This document shows positions 12,577 to 24,193 of a stretch of DNA of 64,000 nt, in pieces. How positions within the stretch are numbered: position 1 is the first letter of the stretch; each line of letters begins with the position of its first letter. Source of the DNA: Aegilops tauschii subsp. strangulata. Taxonomy: Eukaryota; Streptophyta; Magnoliopsida; Poales; Poaceae. A program made the translations under genes and the position numbers. The notes under the pieces were generated by a model, which saw nothing but the letters and a program-made list of their open reading frames with translations, had not been told where the DNA came from and did no database searches. The stretch covers positions 198,184,788 through 198,248,787 of the forward strand of contig NC_053036.3 in the NCBI RefSeq assembly GCF_002575655.3. Direction: 5' to 3'.

Positions 12577-14367
12577 AAGACAACATCTATCGGGGCACAA
12601 CTAGACCCAACGGTCGGCGCCGCGCTATGAGAATTCCTGCGCGAAAACTGGGACATATTCGCCTGACACCATTCTGATATGCCAGGAATCCCATGCAGGT
12701 TGGCCGAACACGGCGTCAATATATTGAAGGGATATAAACCGGTCAAGCAAACACTGCGACGCTTTTCCGAACCCAAACATGAAGCAATGGGGGAGGAGCT
12801 AGCCAAGCTAATCGACGCCGGATTCATTAGAGAAATAAAACACCTGGACTGGCTAGCAAACCTGGTGATGGTACCAAAGAAGGATAAATCCTGGCGCCTG
12901 TGCATCGATTTCAAAGACCTCAATAAGGCCTGCCCTAAGGATCCCTCCCCCCCACATCGACCAGATCATTGATGCTACCGTAGGACATGACTCACTGTGC
13001 TTCCTCGACGCATACTCCGGATACCATCAAATCAAAATGAAGGAGTCCGCTCAAGCTGCAACGGCATTCATTACCCCATATGGACCATTCTACTTCAACA
13101 TTATGCCCTTCGGGCTCAAAAACGCTGGGGCAACCTATCAACGCATGATTCAAACATGCCAGGAGAAACAGATCGGCAAGGCAGTTGAAGCATACGTGGA
13201 CGACATCGTCATCAAAACTAAGCACGCCGAGTCACTAATAGACGATTTGTGTCTCACATTCGACAACCTCCGTGCATATGACATCAAGCTCAATCCGGAA
13301 AAGTGTGTTTTCCGCGTCCCCGCTGGAAAACTGATGGGGTTCATCGTTTCCAACAGAGGAATTGAAGCAAATCCAGCCAAAATCCGAGCTTTGTCACAAT
13401 TGGCTATGCCAACGGACCTTAAACAGGTCCAAAAACTCGCTGGATGCGTGGCAGCTTTAAGCCGCTTTATCTCCAGATTGGGAGAAAAGGCGTTGCCACT
13501 CTATCGCCTTCTCCGGTGCACCGATCACTTTGAGTGGACGGATGCGGCAACGACCGAACTGCAAGAAATAAAAGCCCTTCTAGCGAGCAACCCAATCCTG
13601 GCCGCGCCGAACGTCGGCGAACCCATGTTATTAGACATATCGGCAATACACCAGGTGGTGAGCGCCGTGCTCGTTGTCGAGCGAGAGCAGGACGGACACA
13701 AATTCCCGCTTCAGAAGCCGGTATACTATGTATCCACTGTCCTCAGACCATGCAAATCCCGGTACCCTCATTATCAAAAGATAGCATACGCGGTCTTCAT
13801 GGCATCCCGGAAGCTACGACACAACTTCCAAGAGTGTTCGATCACGATGGCTTCCGAAGTACCACTCAATGACATAATAAACAACCGCGATGATACGGGC
13901 CGGATTTCCAAATGGGCCATTGAGCTCCTTCCGTTCGACATAACATACAAACCGTGTCGAGCCATTAAATCCCAAGTACTGGCGGACTTCTTCGCCGAAT
14001 GGACAAAGGCCGAATTCCCTAAAGAGTACGGCACATACTCAAATAGGGTTATGTATTTCGATGGTTCCAAAATGCTGGCAGGATTAGGAGCGGGTGTCGT
14101 TTTAACATCCCCCACTGGAGACGTTGTCTAGTATGTACTCCAAATATTATACACAGACTCCAATAACGCAGCCGAATACGAGGCCTTATTGCATGGTCTT
14201 CGGATGGCTGTCTCCATGGGCATACAATGCCTGGAAGTGCACGGGGACTCAAACCTCGCAATATCCTAAATAAATGGAGATTTCGATGCCAAAGATCCGA
14301 AGATGGTGGCTTATCGTAATGCCGTCCTGAAAATGTCAGCTCAGTTCGAGGGGCTCGAGTTCATCAC
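12577..14367 (+). pseudogene. Reverse transcriptase and RNase H of the Fatima-like polyprotein
   Basis: RT begins in the protease frame but with TAG at 12574 and two TGA codons before 12670. The stretch LANLVMVPKKDKSWRLCIDF and DLNKACPKDP is clear. A run of C at about 12946-12952 then shifts the frame. The new frame carries the fingers/palm motifs FLDAYSGYHQIKM and MPFGLKNAGATYQRM and the catalytic AYVDDIVIK near 13192, with both aspartates present. The RT/RNase H linker (PVYYVSTVL, ALLRPCKSRYP-like) and RNase H (YFDGSK at 14056, NNAAEYEALLHGL at 14163, HGDSNL) follow, with stops at 14129 and 14268. The enzyme would copy element RNA to DNA. At least five lesions make it inactive. Confidence 0.85.
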
Positions 14368-15842
14368 GTGGCTCGAGAAAGTAATCAAGCGGTGGACGTC
14401 CTTGCTCGCATCGGCGCCAAGCTTGACCCCATCCCACCTAACATCTTTCTGGAAAGGCTTTTTAAGCCGTCCATGGTGTGGCAAGGGGAGAGTGGCAATA
14501 CCAGTTCGGATCCGAACACAACCCCAGACTCCCAACACAACGATATCATCGGGGGCTCAGCCACCGAAATAACACCGTCGGCCCATCTCATCATGGCAGT
14601 CATTGCCCCATCGACCGAACCCTTCTTGGCCTACCTTAATAGGAGAGAACTCCCTGAGGATCAGAATGAGGCTCGCCGCATTGTCCGGCATTCGAAGGCC
14701 TACAAGGTTCACGACGGAGAGCTCTACAAGAAAAGCGCCACCGGAGTCCTTCAAAGACGTATCTCCGAGGAAGAGGGGCGGCAGCTCCTGGCTGAAATTC
14801 ATGCCGATCTCGGCGGTCATCACGCCGCAGCTCGGGCCCTTGTTACCAAGGCCTTCCGTACAGGTTTTTATTTGTCGACGACCCGAGAAGATGCACAGGA
14901 CCTTGTCCAACGAGGCATCGGATGCCAGCTCTTCGCCAACCAAAGCCATAGGCCCCCACCGCTCTACAAACAACCCCCATCACTTGGCCTTTCGCGGTCT
15001 GGGGGCTCGATATGGTCGGACCCCTTAAAGGAGGAAGCCGTAAGAAAAAGTATCTGCTGGTCATTGTGGATAAATTCACTAAGTGGATAGAGGCCAAACC
15101 AGTTAAAACGGCCGAGGCCGGGCCAGTGATAGAATTCATATCCGGTGTTGTGCGCCGTTATGGTATTCCACATAGCATCATCACCGATAACGGCTCTAAT
15201 TTCACAGCCGATGAGGTGAAAACCTGGTGCGCTAATCTGGGCATTAAGCTCGATTACGCCTCTCTCTATCACCCGCAAACAAACGGCCAAGTCGAACGGG
15301 CCAATGGTCTTATTATGAGCGGCATTAAACCCAGACTAGTGTGGTCTTTGAGAGAATCAGACAAGCACTGGGTTGAGGAGCTTTACTCCGTACTCTGGGG
15401 GCTGCGGACCACGCCCAACCGCACTATTGGATACACACCTTTCTTCATGGTGTACGGCGCGTAGGCTGTGTTGCCCTGCGATATTATTCATGACTCACCT
15501 CGAGTGCGCATGTACGAAGAGAGAGAGGCCGAGCTTGATCGGCAGGACAGCCTAGATGTCCTGGAGGAGGAGCGCCATGTTGCAAAAGCCCGTTCTGCAT
15601 TTTATCAACAACAAGCCCGCAGATACCAAAGCAGAGAAGTACGGGCCAAGACTTATAATGTTGGTGAACTCGTTCTACGCTTGCCGGAGAAGAAAAAGGA
15701 CAAACTCAAGCCCAAATGGGAGGGTCCCTTCATCATTGACGAAGTTCTCACTGGAGGAGCGTACCGCCTGCGTGATGCATCAGCCAATCGCCTAGAGCCG
15801 AACCCCTGGAACGCGGCCAGAATCCGAAGATTTTGTGCCTAG
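14368..15842 (+). pseudogene. Integrase of the Fatima-like polyprotein
   Basis: The N-terminal zinc-binding part shows GHHAA and GCQLFANQSHRPPP, but the first Cys of the CxxC pair is missing. A frameshift near 15000 leads into the catalytic core. The core keeps all three acidic residues: D in IVDKFTKWIEA (15067), D in IITDNGSNFT (15178) and E in HPQTNGQVERAN (15271-15305). A TAG at 15462 interrupts the core just after FFMVYGA. The C-terminal domain continues with the GPF motif (PKWEGPFIIDEVL, 15711) and no chromodomain, ending at TAG 15842. Integrase inserts the DNA copy into the chromosome. Three lesions are visible. Confidence 0.85.
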
Positions 15843-16800
15843 CGCCGAACTATTTGTTCGTCTCCTTCTCCCTGTTGCTTCCATTAATTTTTCCCCTCTT
15901 TTTATTTTTCCTTTTTTTTCTAGCCTTAAAGCTTTCGCGCGGCTAAACCGTGCACCTGTGACGTACACACCCTCGAACATGTACGTCGATTGTACCTGGG
16001 GCCTTCCCGGACAGAAGCTTATTATTATTTTTCGAGCATCAAGCTCATCACATATGTGTTTTTTCCCATATGTACCTTTTCTTCACAATTATATGCATCT
16101 ATATGACTTAAGTTTTGGCCAAGCTGGGTTGCGTGGCTCCTGTGCTTATGCCCTATGTTCCCGTTAGTTCGGCTAGGGCATAAAGGGAGCACCTCTGCGA
16201 TTGTTACTGCCGGGTCATCTGGATGTGTACCTCAGACTGGGTGAAGCCGAAAGCTAGCATTCTTAAGGGAATATTCGGTCGGTGGATTAAATATGTTTTT
16301 GCATTCACCCCATTGTGAACCCCCAGATGTTATGTATACTGCGATTTTTCCAATCACAGTTCGGACATGCATTTTAATGCATGCACACCCAGGGAAAGGA
16401 ACCCTTAATGGAACTATTCTCTTTGGAAGATGTTTCTTACAATCATAATGTAATATAACATAACTAGCCGGATACAACTTGTCTGTTCAAGCAACTATGA
16501 AACCTACGCCTGGTTTCCACGCATAACCCGGTCTATTTTACCGCTCAGGTATTCAAAAACACTACGCACCTTTGGGTCCAGAGGTCGAAGTGAAAAGGTT
16601 TGCCATGAGAATCTTTTTACAATTCAGCTAGAGTTACATATGTCAAAGAAAGTACATAGTCACTTGGACACAAAAACTTCCTCCTCTATACCGTATAGCA
16701 GGCTGTCTAACTTACAATCCTGCTGAGAATACTTGGCAGCTACTTCTACTTGGTCATATACCAAATTAACGGGAACTTATTTTCCATCTGACCCTAGAGG
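15843..16800. other. Spacer between pol and antisense gene
   Basis: AT-rich with poly-T tracts near 15900 and 16030. No supported gene on either strand. By position it is the 3' untranslated part of pol on the plus strand and the 3' flank of the antisense gene on the minus strand. Confidence 0.6.
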
Positions 16801-17571
16801 TCAGACCCGAGCCATATGATTAGGATCAAGCTTGGTATACCGTGTTTTCACCATGGCCCAGGCTTCTCGTGCACCTTCCCGGAAGGCCGATATCTTCCAC
16901 AATCGAAAGTGCCGCAGTGCTCCCTTGAATAGCTGTATAAGCTCCTCCATCTTTCCTGGAGGGGAGACGGATGGCCACAAGGCCTTGGCAACATTTCGCA
17001 TCGCCTGCCGAGCTTGCTCATGCATTTGCGATAGCTCTTGTAGCAGATCGCCCGAGAATCTGGACATCTCCTCTTCGGGACAACCGGTCAGCATACCTGC
17101 AGACATAACTATGTCAGTCCCCTTCATCTCTGAATTACTCGAAGGTAAGTTTGACCACATACCGAATATGCCGCCCCGCAGCCTTTTATTCTCCTTCGCG
17201 GAGTCAGCCAGCTAGGCCCGCACATCTTTCAGTTCTTCGCCCAGCTGGGTGTTTGAATCCTAGAGTTTGTTCTTCTCCTCCCTTACTCGTGTCAACACAT
17301 GTTCACCCGCGGCGAGTAGTCTTTTGGACTCTTTCTCACCTGCTTGAGCGGCCTTCAATTGCTCCTCCAGTTGATCTGATGATCCTGTTATGAGATAAGC
17401 AACAGTGTTAACATAGCTGGTATATAATTATGTTTTCTCGATGGAGGGGAATATTACCAGTCGACGCCCTCTTGGATTTCTCCAGTTCGGCGGTAACAAT
17501 AGTTAGCTAGTCCGATATTTTTCTAGCTCTTGAGACAACAGGTTGTTCTTCTCCGTAAGCACCTGGTTATA
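16801..17571 (-). pseudogene. C-terminal part of antisense gene in the left Fatima-like element
   Basis: Read on the minus strand, a coiled-coil segment (EEQLKAAQAGEKESKRLLAA, about 17385-17163) has two in-frame stops. It ends at a GTATGT donor and is joined over a short intron (acceptor TCTGCAG at about 17097) to a last exon of about 98 codons. That exon begins GMLTGCPEEEM, contains AMRNVAKALWPSVSPPGKM, and ends MARV or slightly beyond. The last exon is clearly related to, but well diverged from, the last exon of the antisense gene at 44799-45631. The N-terminal exons, including the Transposase_28 part, are missing because the element stops at 17571. Function unknown; the long heptad-rich part suggests oligomerisation. 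Confidence 0.6.
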
Positions 17572-18993
17572 CAATGATCCTTAAATCAATTGTATTAACA
17601 GGCACCTTGATGGGTGAACAGGACATGCCATCTGCCTTTGACTCCTCGAGGTTAGAATAGTCATTAGGATCATATTCTGAACAAGAATCAACAGGTGGTG
17701 AGCGTATGAGTTTCATTGCATCCAGAATGGCACTCAATGCCTTGGTGCCAATTTTGTAAGTCATTGCGGTGTTTAGCTTCAAGAGTGGAGTGCTGCTAGT
17801 GCGACACAAAGCAGCTACACAGATCATAGTGTAGATATAACGGGAAAACCGTAAGCATCAGAGTAAAATCAGCAAAGTGGAACTTGCTGGAATATATGTG
17901 CTAGTATTGCCAGTATGGCTAGAAAGCCTTCGGATACCAGCTCTCTTCAACTGAAGGTGCTGTACTGTTAATATCAGTGTAACTCTCAAAGGCGACACAG
18001 CTCCCCGCATTTCCTTGTTAGTCTTATAGGATTCAAGTGGGCAGGCCACTACAAATCCTATTCCCATGTTTACAAAATCTTACGAATCAAAGACGCCCGA
18101 CGAGTTTAAAGTGCCCATACCAACCGACCGTATAGACCTCTACACTGCAAATGTCCCTGCTTATATTCACTACAAGGAACATACTGTACTACTATCATAC
18201 TCCCTCCGTTCCAAAATATAAGTCTTGGTAGAGATTTCCACTATGGATCACATACAGATGTATCCAGATACATTTTAGAGTGTAGATTCACTCATTTTGC
18301 TCCATATGTAGTCCATGGTGGAATCTATACAAAGACTTGTATTTAGGAACGGAGAGAGTACTTATTAAAGAAGAACGGAAGAGGAACATGGTAAAGAAGA
18401 GCAAGCAGATTTTGGATAATAAAATGTTCATTGCGCAGTGCCCACACATGATGAACCAGAGCACATTAAGAAAGCAACTCCCTACTGTCTCTCTATATGT
18501 GGTGCACGTGCTTTTTCGAAAGTAAAGTAGGAACATTAGCTGACCAATTAAATGTTATCTGTTTTAGTAATATCAGCATCATATCAGATTCGTACTTGAG
18601 CAACACGTTTGGAATTATGAGTGGCACGTTGTTTAGCTTGATGGATTCAGGAGCAGTGCTAAGCAGGTACGATGATGGTACTGAATATAAAGGCATGTCT
18701 GCATTTGGGTCAGTTGACCATTTCAGGCGGTTGGATGAAGATCCTACGTCTCCTAACCCTTCTTCTTCCTCGTCTCTGATTATTCCCATACAGAACACCG
18801 CACGGGCCACCGACCGGACCATCGGCCCCCACCGCCTGTGTTCCTCCGCCACCCCCACCCCCGCCCCCACCCGCGTCGAGTTTTCTTCGTTCGGCGAGGC
18901 CCCACCACCGCCCCCCAACAACCAAAGTCCCCACCCGAGCCCCTCCGTTCGCACCGGCGAACTCCGGCGAGCTCTGAAAAATCGACTGACCCA
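17572..18993 (-). other. Unrecognised gene-like remnant with minus-strand frames
   Basis: Three separate minus-strand frames (17567-17827, 17858-18067 and 18493-18954) have protein-like composition, for example KIGTKALSAILDAMKLI and the stretch RLKWSTDPNADMPLYSVPSS. They could be exons of one decayed gene, with a MITE between the second and third. I recognise no family and cannot place splice sites with confidence. The GC-rich 5' portion (18780-18990) resembles a grass first exon. Confidence 0.3.
18200..18358. mobile_element. Stowaway-like MITE
   Basis: 159 bp flanked by TA on both sides (18198-18199 and 18359-18360). Ends CTCCCTCCGTTCC and GGAACGGAGAGAG are inverted, and the interior has the usual AAATATAAGTCTT / AGACTTGTATTTA pairing. 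This is a non-autonomous Tc1/mariner-type element. Confidence 0.85.
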
Positions 18994-20399
18994 ATTTTGA
19001 AATTTAGTCTACTGTGATTTAACTAGTGTGGAATATAAAAGGGGAAACCATAAGCATTGGGAGTATAGTGTTGAGCGTGCCATGGCAGATCTAAAGGTGC
19101 AAACCGGACAAAGGCAACTTCGCCACCAATGTTTGCTCTCAACTAGCAAGTAAGTGATGGACAAGAAATCAGAGTAAAGCAGTGGCGATCTATTTTCTTG
19201 CTGCGAAAAATAAGTTGAGCAGATACGAAAGAGTACCGCCTCTGGTGCGGCACCGTGTATGCATCTGCTGCGAATTTGACGGTGTTGCGGTAGCGATGGC
19301 TGTCGGCAGCATGGAAGCAGATCTAGGAGGGTAGATGGTGGCGGTGGGGCACGTTGGACGAGACGGTCGTAGGAGCGGTGCCGGCAAGGTGGACGACGGC
19401 GGGGATGAAGCGAGAGGACGGGATGCAAGGATCCCGGTCTGAAGCCGTGGATGAGAGAGGTCGATCTCTTGTAATGGACGGCGGCATCGGGGTATCAGCT
19501 CCGGCATGGTGGAGGAGGACGGCGGTGGATGGGGTGGCGGACGGAGGAGGCTGGGGTGGAGAGGGTGTTTTGGCGCCCACGGAGTACGAATGGGGAAATG
19601 GAGGTGGAGAGGAAGGGGGCAACCATGTCTTCAGGGCGCGCTTGTCTCAAATGCGAGGAAATTTACAAACTTAGCCCACGTTTCAAATTTCCTACATCAC
19701 AGCAATATTAGTCGGCTAGGGATAGGACGGTAATCTCGCATACACCGAATATTTGCCGACGAGAGTTTGTTTTTGGCGCCCATCGTGTATGAATCGGGGA
19801 GGGAGTCGATTTCGGCCGAGGACACACTGTGTTTTGGCGCCCGCCGTGCATGAATCCGGGTGAGAGGCGGTTATGTCATGTTCGAGTGAAATTACAAACC
19901 TACCCCTATTGAAACCTATTGAAATCGAGCAGATAGGCTTTGCGTGGCAGGGATAGGCAGTAGTAATTTCCATCTCGCAGATTTTGGTTTCGGGAGGTTA
20001 CTGCGACTTTCCCCACTTTGTTCAAATTTTGCAGAGTGCACGTTTACCGTGCCAACTCAATTCGAATCCCGTTTGTATTCTATTTTTTTCGGGCGGGATC
20101 TATTTTCGATTGGAATAAAATTCTATGTACATCATTTTTATATATACTTTCAAAAGCACAACAAAGAATTCTTCTCCTTTATATGTATAATATGCTTTAC
20201 AAATACAATGATCTCAAAATCACAAGGTTGAATTCAAAAAATTAAACCAAATTATGTTCTACTAAAATGTATGGATCAGTAATATCAACATATTAAATAA
20301 CATAGATGCGCGTGAATTCATATGAGTATGCATGTTTGATAGATGAATTTTGGTTTGAGTATGGATTACATGTATCATCATCTCGAATTCAAATATTTG
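18994..20399. other. No supported gene; GC-rich block and repeated TTTTGGCGCCC motif
   Basis: Overlapping frames occur on both strands at 19190-19730, without codon or domain evidence. A motif close to TTTTGGCGCCCACCGTGTA, followed by GAATCGGG or similar, occurs three times, near 19569, 19772 and 19833. This points to a decayed repeat. The rest is AT-rich and featureless to me. Confidence 0.5.
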
Positions 20400-21247
20400 A
20401 ATCCCTTTTATGTTCACTCCTTTCACGCCCATCTCTCTCGCATGCATGCTCCTTCATGTAGCTATCACTCTCTTTTCTCCAGCTCACCCGCACGCTCACT
20501 TCATGTTTCTCCTATCCTCGCAAACATGGTCTCTTGACGTCTCCCTTGATAAGTGTCACACTCTCCCTATCATTATACATTACATGGTTTTCATTATCTC
20601 TCATGTCTCTACCATTCTCTCGTATCACTAGGTACCTAAGCTTTCTTTTTCACCGCCACACACACAGTCTCCACTCGTCTTTCACTTTGTGTTTCTCTCT
20701 ATGGGATTCTCTCACACACCCTATATGTCTCTAGATATGAATCATACCACTAAAATTACTCTCTCTCTCTCTCTCCTGTAGACACAACATTTGTTGCGGT
20801 CTCCTTTTCGTCTCCATCCTAGACTGACATTATTCATTTGGTAACCGATCAGACAAACTCCCCCCCCTCTCTCTCTCACACACACAACTCCTGCTTCCAC
20901 TCCCCTTCCCGACTACCGTCTCTCTCTCTCTCTCACAAAACTCTCGCTTTCGCACCCCCGTCTCGTATTTCACTCACAAACATTTATCGACTAGCCTCTA
21001 GATAGGTTTATACACCCGCACACTCGTGCTTCCACTATCGCATACATGTCTCTCTCCTGCTCCTTGTATCTATGTAGATTTTTCTTCCCTTCTTGAGACA
21101 CGCCCTCTCGATCGTGCACACACACAATCGCCTCATTTTAAGCTGATACCTCTCGCACACACACTCTTTGTGTCTTTGTCACACATGCACTCCGTCCTCC
21201 TCCTCTCTCCCTCTCTCTCTCTCACACACATGGGCTTTTTGAAACAA
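20400..21247. repeat. Strand-biased pyrimidine-rich region with CT and CA microsatellites
   Basis: Long pyrimidine-rich runs with short (CT)n at about 20760-20778 and 20920-20935, mixed with CACACA tracts and recurring words such as CTCTCTCTCACACACA. A similar region lies at 26590-27680, purine-rich on the plus strand in its first part and pyrimidine-rich in its last. The small frames here reflect low complexity. Confidence 0.7.
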
Positions 21248-21489
21248 CTAGCAAGATGCCCATGCGTTGCACGGAACATGAAGATGAATTTGTATGAGTA
21301 GTTTATCTTGTGGGAGAAAAGGATGAACAAGGGAAGGCCTTATTTGCAAGTGTGGAGAGGGGTGTGGGTATCTTTTTGCAAAATTGCCATAGTTTCCTTC
21401 CTATCCATCAGATATAGATCGGACGTCCTATATTGCAGGATGGCAGGCACACGATCATCACCGACTATGCTTTTTTATAAGAATAGGGA
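21248..21489 (-). mobile_element. Small Helitron-like element, copy A
   Basis: On the minus strand it starts TCCCTATTCTTATAAAAAA (21489) and ends with a short GC hairpin (CCGTGCAACGCA..GG) followed by GCATCTTGCTAG and then T (21248). CTAG before a T, preceded by a hairpin, is the Helitron 3' signature. About 60-80% similar by eye to the copies at 25052 and 59398. Non-coding, so mobilised in trans if at all. Confidence 0.65.
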
Positions 21490-21685
21490 TAAAAAAATAG
21501 TTGGTGATGATGGTGGGCCTGCCATCCTGCAATATAGGCCGTCCGATTTATATCTGACGGATAGGAACGAAACTATGGCAATTTACCCGCACTCCTCTCC
21601 AGATTTGCAGATAAGGCCTTCCCTCGTTCATCATTTTCTCCCACAAGATCTTGATGTTTCGTGCAACGCACGAGCATCTTGCTAG
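21490..21685 (+). mobile_element. Small Helitron-like element, copy B, head-to-head with copy A
   Basis: Reads GTTGGTGATGATGGTGG and so on to GCATCTTGCTAG at 21685, followed by T. It lacks the first dozen bases of the family and abuts copy A, so 21248-21685 is an inverted repeat with arms of about 200 bp. Confidence 0.65.
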
Positions 21686-23178
21686 TAAGAGTAGAAATTA
21701 GACATATACCACTTCTCGAATCTTGAAACCAACAACATTCCTCCCTTATCTCATCAAAACTGCCAAAGGAATATATTTTGAGTGAAACATAACATTTTTT
21801 TAGTGATATACGTATTTCAAAACTAGACTTTTTTCTATCAAATCGGTGAATATGTATTAATCTACTCAGATCGTGTGGCAACGCATTGGCACATTGCTAG
21901 TAGTTATTATAATTTTGTGGACACCAGACAAACGGTGGAGTACATATACGAAGAGAAGAGGCGCACGCACGCAGTCGGTCTCTCGCTGTCTCGCACACAT
22001 GAGTGTTACGTAAAGGCAACATTAAGAAATAAACCCTAAAACCCTAGGTGCACGATTGCTGCATTCGCGGGTACCGGGTACGTGGTGAGCGCACCTTTGT
22101 AGGAATAGTCAGCTCGCGTGATAATTTGATCCGTAGGAGTTGATGGTCGGGACCACAGGTGAACGACTTGGACGCGGTGGCTCGCCAGTTGCCACAGATT
22201 GAGTAGCCACGTTTAGAATATCATTTTTTTAGCGGGGTTAAGAGTTCTGATTTTTAATGGCGCGTTATAAGTACTAAGTAGTTTTTAGAACGATTGGTAG
22301 GGAGCGAAAATGGAATTCATAGTACTACCTACTACGTACCTCCTTGGCATATGGTTGTATGGGTTTATGTTGCGAGATGTTGAACTTGGTAGTTCTAGGG
22401 CAAATACTATGTTTAGATTTAGATGTTGGTTTTCAGTAATGAAAATCGGAAGGGGGAAACCCTTCTTTGATTAAAAAAACTACTACCTCTGTTCTGGTTT
22501 ACTAGTCCCCATCGTTTTTTGGGTCAAAGTTTGTCCATGAATTTTACTTGTAAAATGTGAATGGAAAAAGATATTTTGTTATACGCAAACAAAAAAGGAC
22601 TGGAGGGAGTGATTGCTCTGACACGGACGCAACCTCTCATAGCGCAGGCATTGAACCGACGCGCCGGCCAAGAGGGCCCCACTCGCTGCAGGCCCGGCTG
22701 AACACGCCTCCTCGCCGCATGCAACCGGCCTCAGACTGCCCCGCCTGCCTTCATTGAATCCGCGTGTGTGCTGGCAACACGTCCTTCCATGAGCCGGCCG
22801 GCATTTTAGAACACAAAAAGTGACCAAAATATAATTAATTACGCATGGTCTTGACTTGTTGTGCTCGCACTGGTAGCAGGAACTAAAGGTTTTTCTTTAT
22901 TCATAACTCTCCTCAAATTTTTTTGGCTTTGAAGTGAATCATGGTTGTGGACATTATGTATGAATGTGGGGATATCTGTGAACATGAGTTTGATGTGAGA
23001 GTTGAACTTGGAAAGTCGGGCTTGCGCGTGAACTATACCATGTCCAATGCTTCGTCTGTTATTGTTTGGAAAGTAATTGCTGTTATTACATGACCCAAAA
23101 AAATATTTTGTGCCACATCAGTAGATGCACGGACATCACAACAGGCATGCTGACTAGATAAACATTTGAACCTAGCTA
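21686..23178. other. No supported gene
   Basis: Contains a possible further Helitron-like 3' end at about 21877-21901 (GCACATTGCTAG before T), two telomere-like units at 22031 (AAACCCTAAAACCCTAG), and a degenerate MITE at about 22489-22606. The MITE begins CTACCTCTGTTCTGG and ends GGACTGGAGGGAG. Otherwise nothing recognised. Confidence 0.5.
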
Positions 23179-23956
23179 CTATGAAGGAAATTTTGTATGG
23201 ACAACAGTTCTAGATAGCAGGAGACGCCTAGCCTGCTGTGCCTCTGCTAGCTTATTTCTGGCCTCTTCCATCTCTTCTTTGGAATTGGTGAAGAGAGCAT
23301 CTGATTGCTCTTTTCGCTTCTTCAGGAACTCAGCTACATTCTCAAGGGTTGCTGCACGCTTTCTTTCAGCCTTTACTAGAGCCACGAGGACACGAACAGC
23401 TGATGACTCCACCTGGCTTGTGTGTAATCCAGCATCATCTGGGAATTTGCACCTTGTGTCTAATCCAGCATCATTAGGGAACTGGCACCTTGTGTGTAAT
23501 CCAGCCTCATTCTGGAAACATGATCTCGAGGTTGACCATACTTCCCTCCTAGCAGGAACTGCATCCTGACATGAAGTTACTTCTTTTTTAGATAATTACT
23601 TAGAGCAACCCAGATCCATTTAGTAAAACCAGATAAACAGAACAGGGAGAAGTGAATTCGAAAGGAAAAAAATATAAAAACAGACTACAAGGTGAGAACA
23701 CCCACTTCCTACATCAAGCTGAAAACGAAAGCATTAGGACGATTAAGACTCTTCTTATGACACATCGAACAACACAAGGCTTAAGAGAAACATAAACTAC
23801 AACATATACACATCGAAGAACACGAGGCTAAACGAAAGTAATTGAAAGGGTGTTACTTACCAAAGCTCGTTTTACAGGTTCGGTGTAGCTCCTCTTTAAC
23901 TTGCCACGCTCCTTGAAGATGTCCCCAATATCCCGTGTTTGGTCTTCATTGCTCCT
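23179..23956 (-). pseudogene. Last two exons of an unrecognised coiled-coil gene with a triplicated 12-residue repeat
   Basis: Exon 23956-23861 (96 bp, acceptor ATGCAG, donor GTAAGT) joins in phase to exon 23565-23179 (acceptor ATGTCAG, stop TAG). The joined product of about 160 residues begins RSNEDQTRDIGDIFKERGKL. It then has three copies of a 36-bp unit (EAGLHTRCQFPN, DAGLDTRCKFPD, DAGLHTSQ, about 23523-23420). It ends in a long charged helix (LVKAERKRAATLENVAEF and KEEMEEARNKLAEAQQARRL) that looks like a coiled coil. No stop or frameshift is seen in these exons. Upstream exons are not found; after about 24060 other sequence takes over. It may be a captured gene fragment. Family not recognised. 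Confidence 0.55.
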
Positions 23957-24193
23957 CTGCATGTTCGCACTCGTGGTTTTAAAATCTCAACATGTCAAGA
24001 AAAATATACTACTAGTAATACTCGCGCATCCTGTGGGCAACATTAAAGCACTCGTCTGCCATGTTAGAGCATCTCCAACAGAATCGCAACGCGCGATGCT
24101 TTAAAAAAGCGTTTACAGTGCTGAGATCGAGAAGTAGAGATAGAGAGTAGAGGATAGTTCTCAGCATAGATTGATAAAAAATAGATTATTCAA

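Larger units (their letters stand above)
10546..17571 (+). mobile_element. Fatima-like Gypsy retrotransposon, left copy, truncated at both ends
   Basis: A 146-bp LTR remnant is followed by gag, protease, RT-RNase H and integrase remnants in Gypsy order, then a spacer, then the end of an antisense gene. The 5' LTR is interrupted by the LARD-like element. At about 17571 the similarity to the antisense gene stops abruptly and the element has no 3' LTR here. The LTR remnant matches 58686-58832 of the right-hand LTR with about ten differences by eye, so the two belong to one family. The name Fatima rests on my memory of the LTR sequence. Confidence 0.8.

Noticed and set aside
22028..22046. Telomere-like AAACCCTAAAACCCTAG
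   Set aside because: Only two units, as expected by chance or as a promoter telo-box; not an interstitial telomere.
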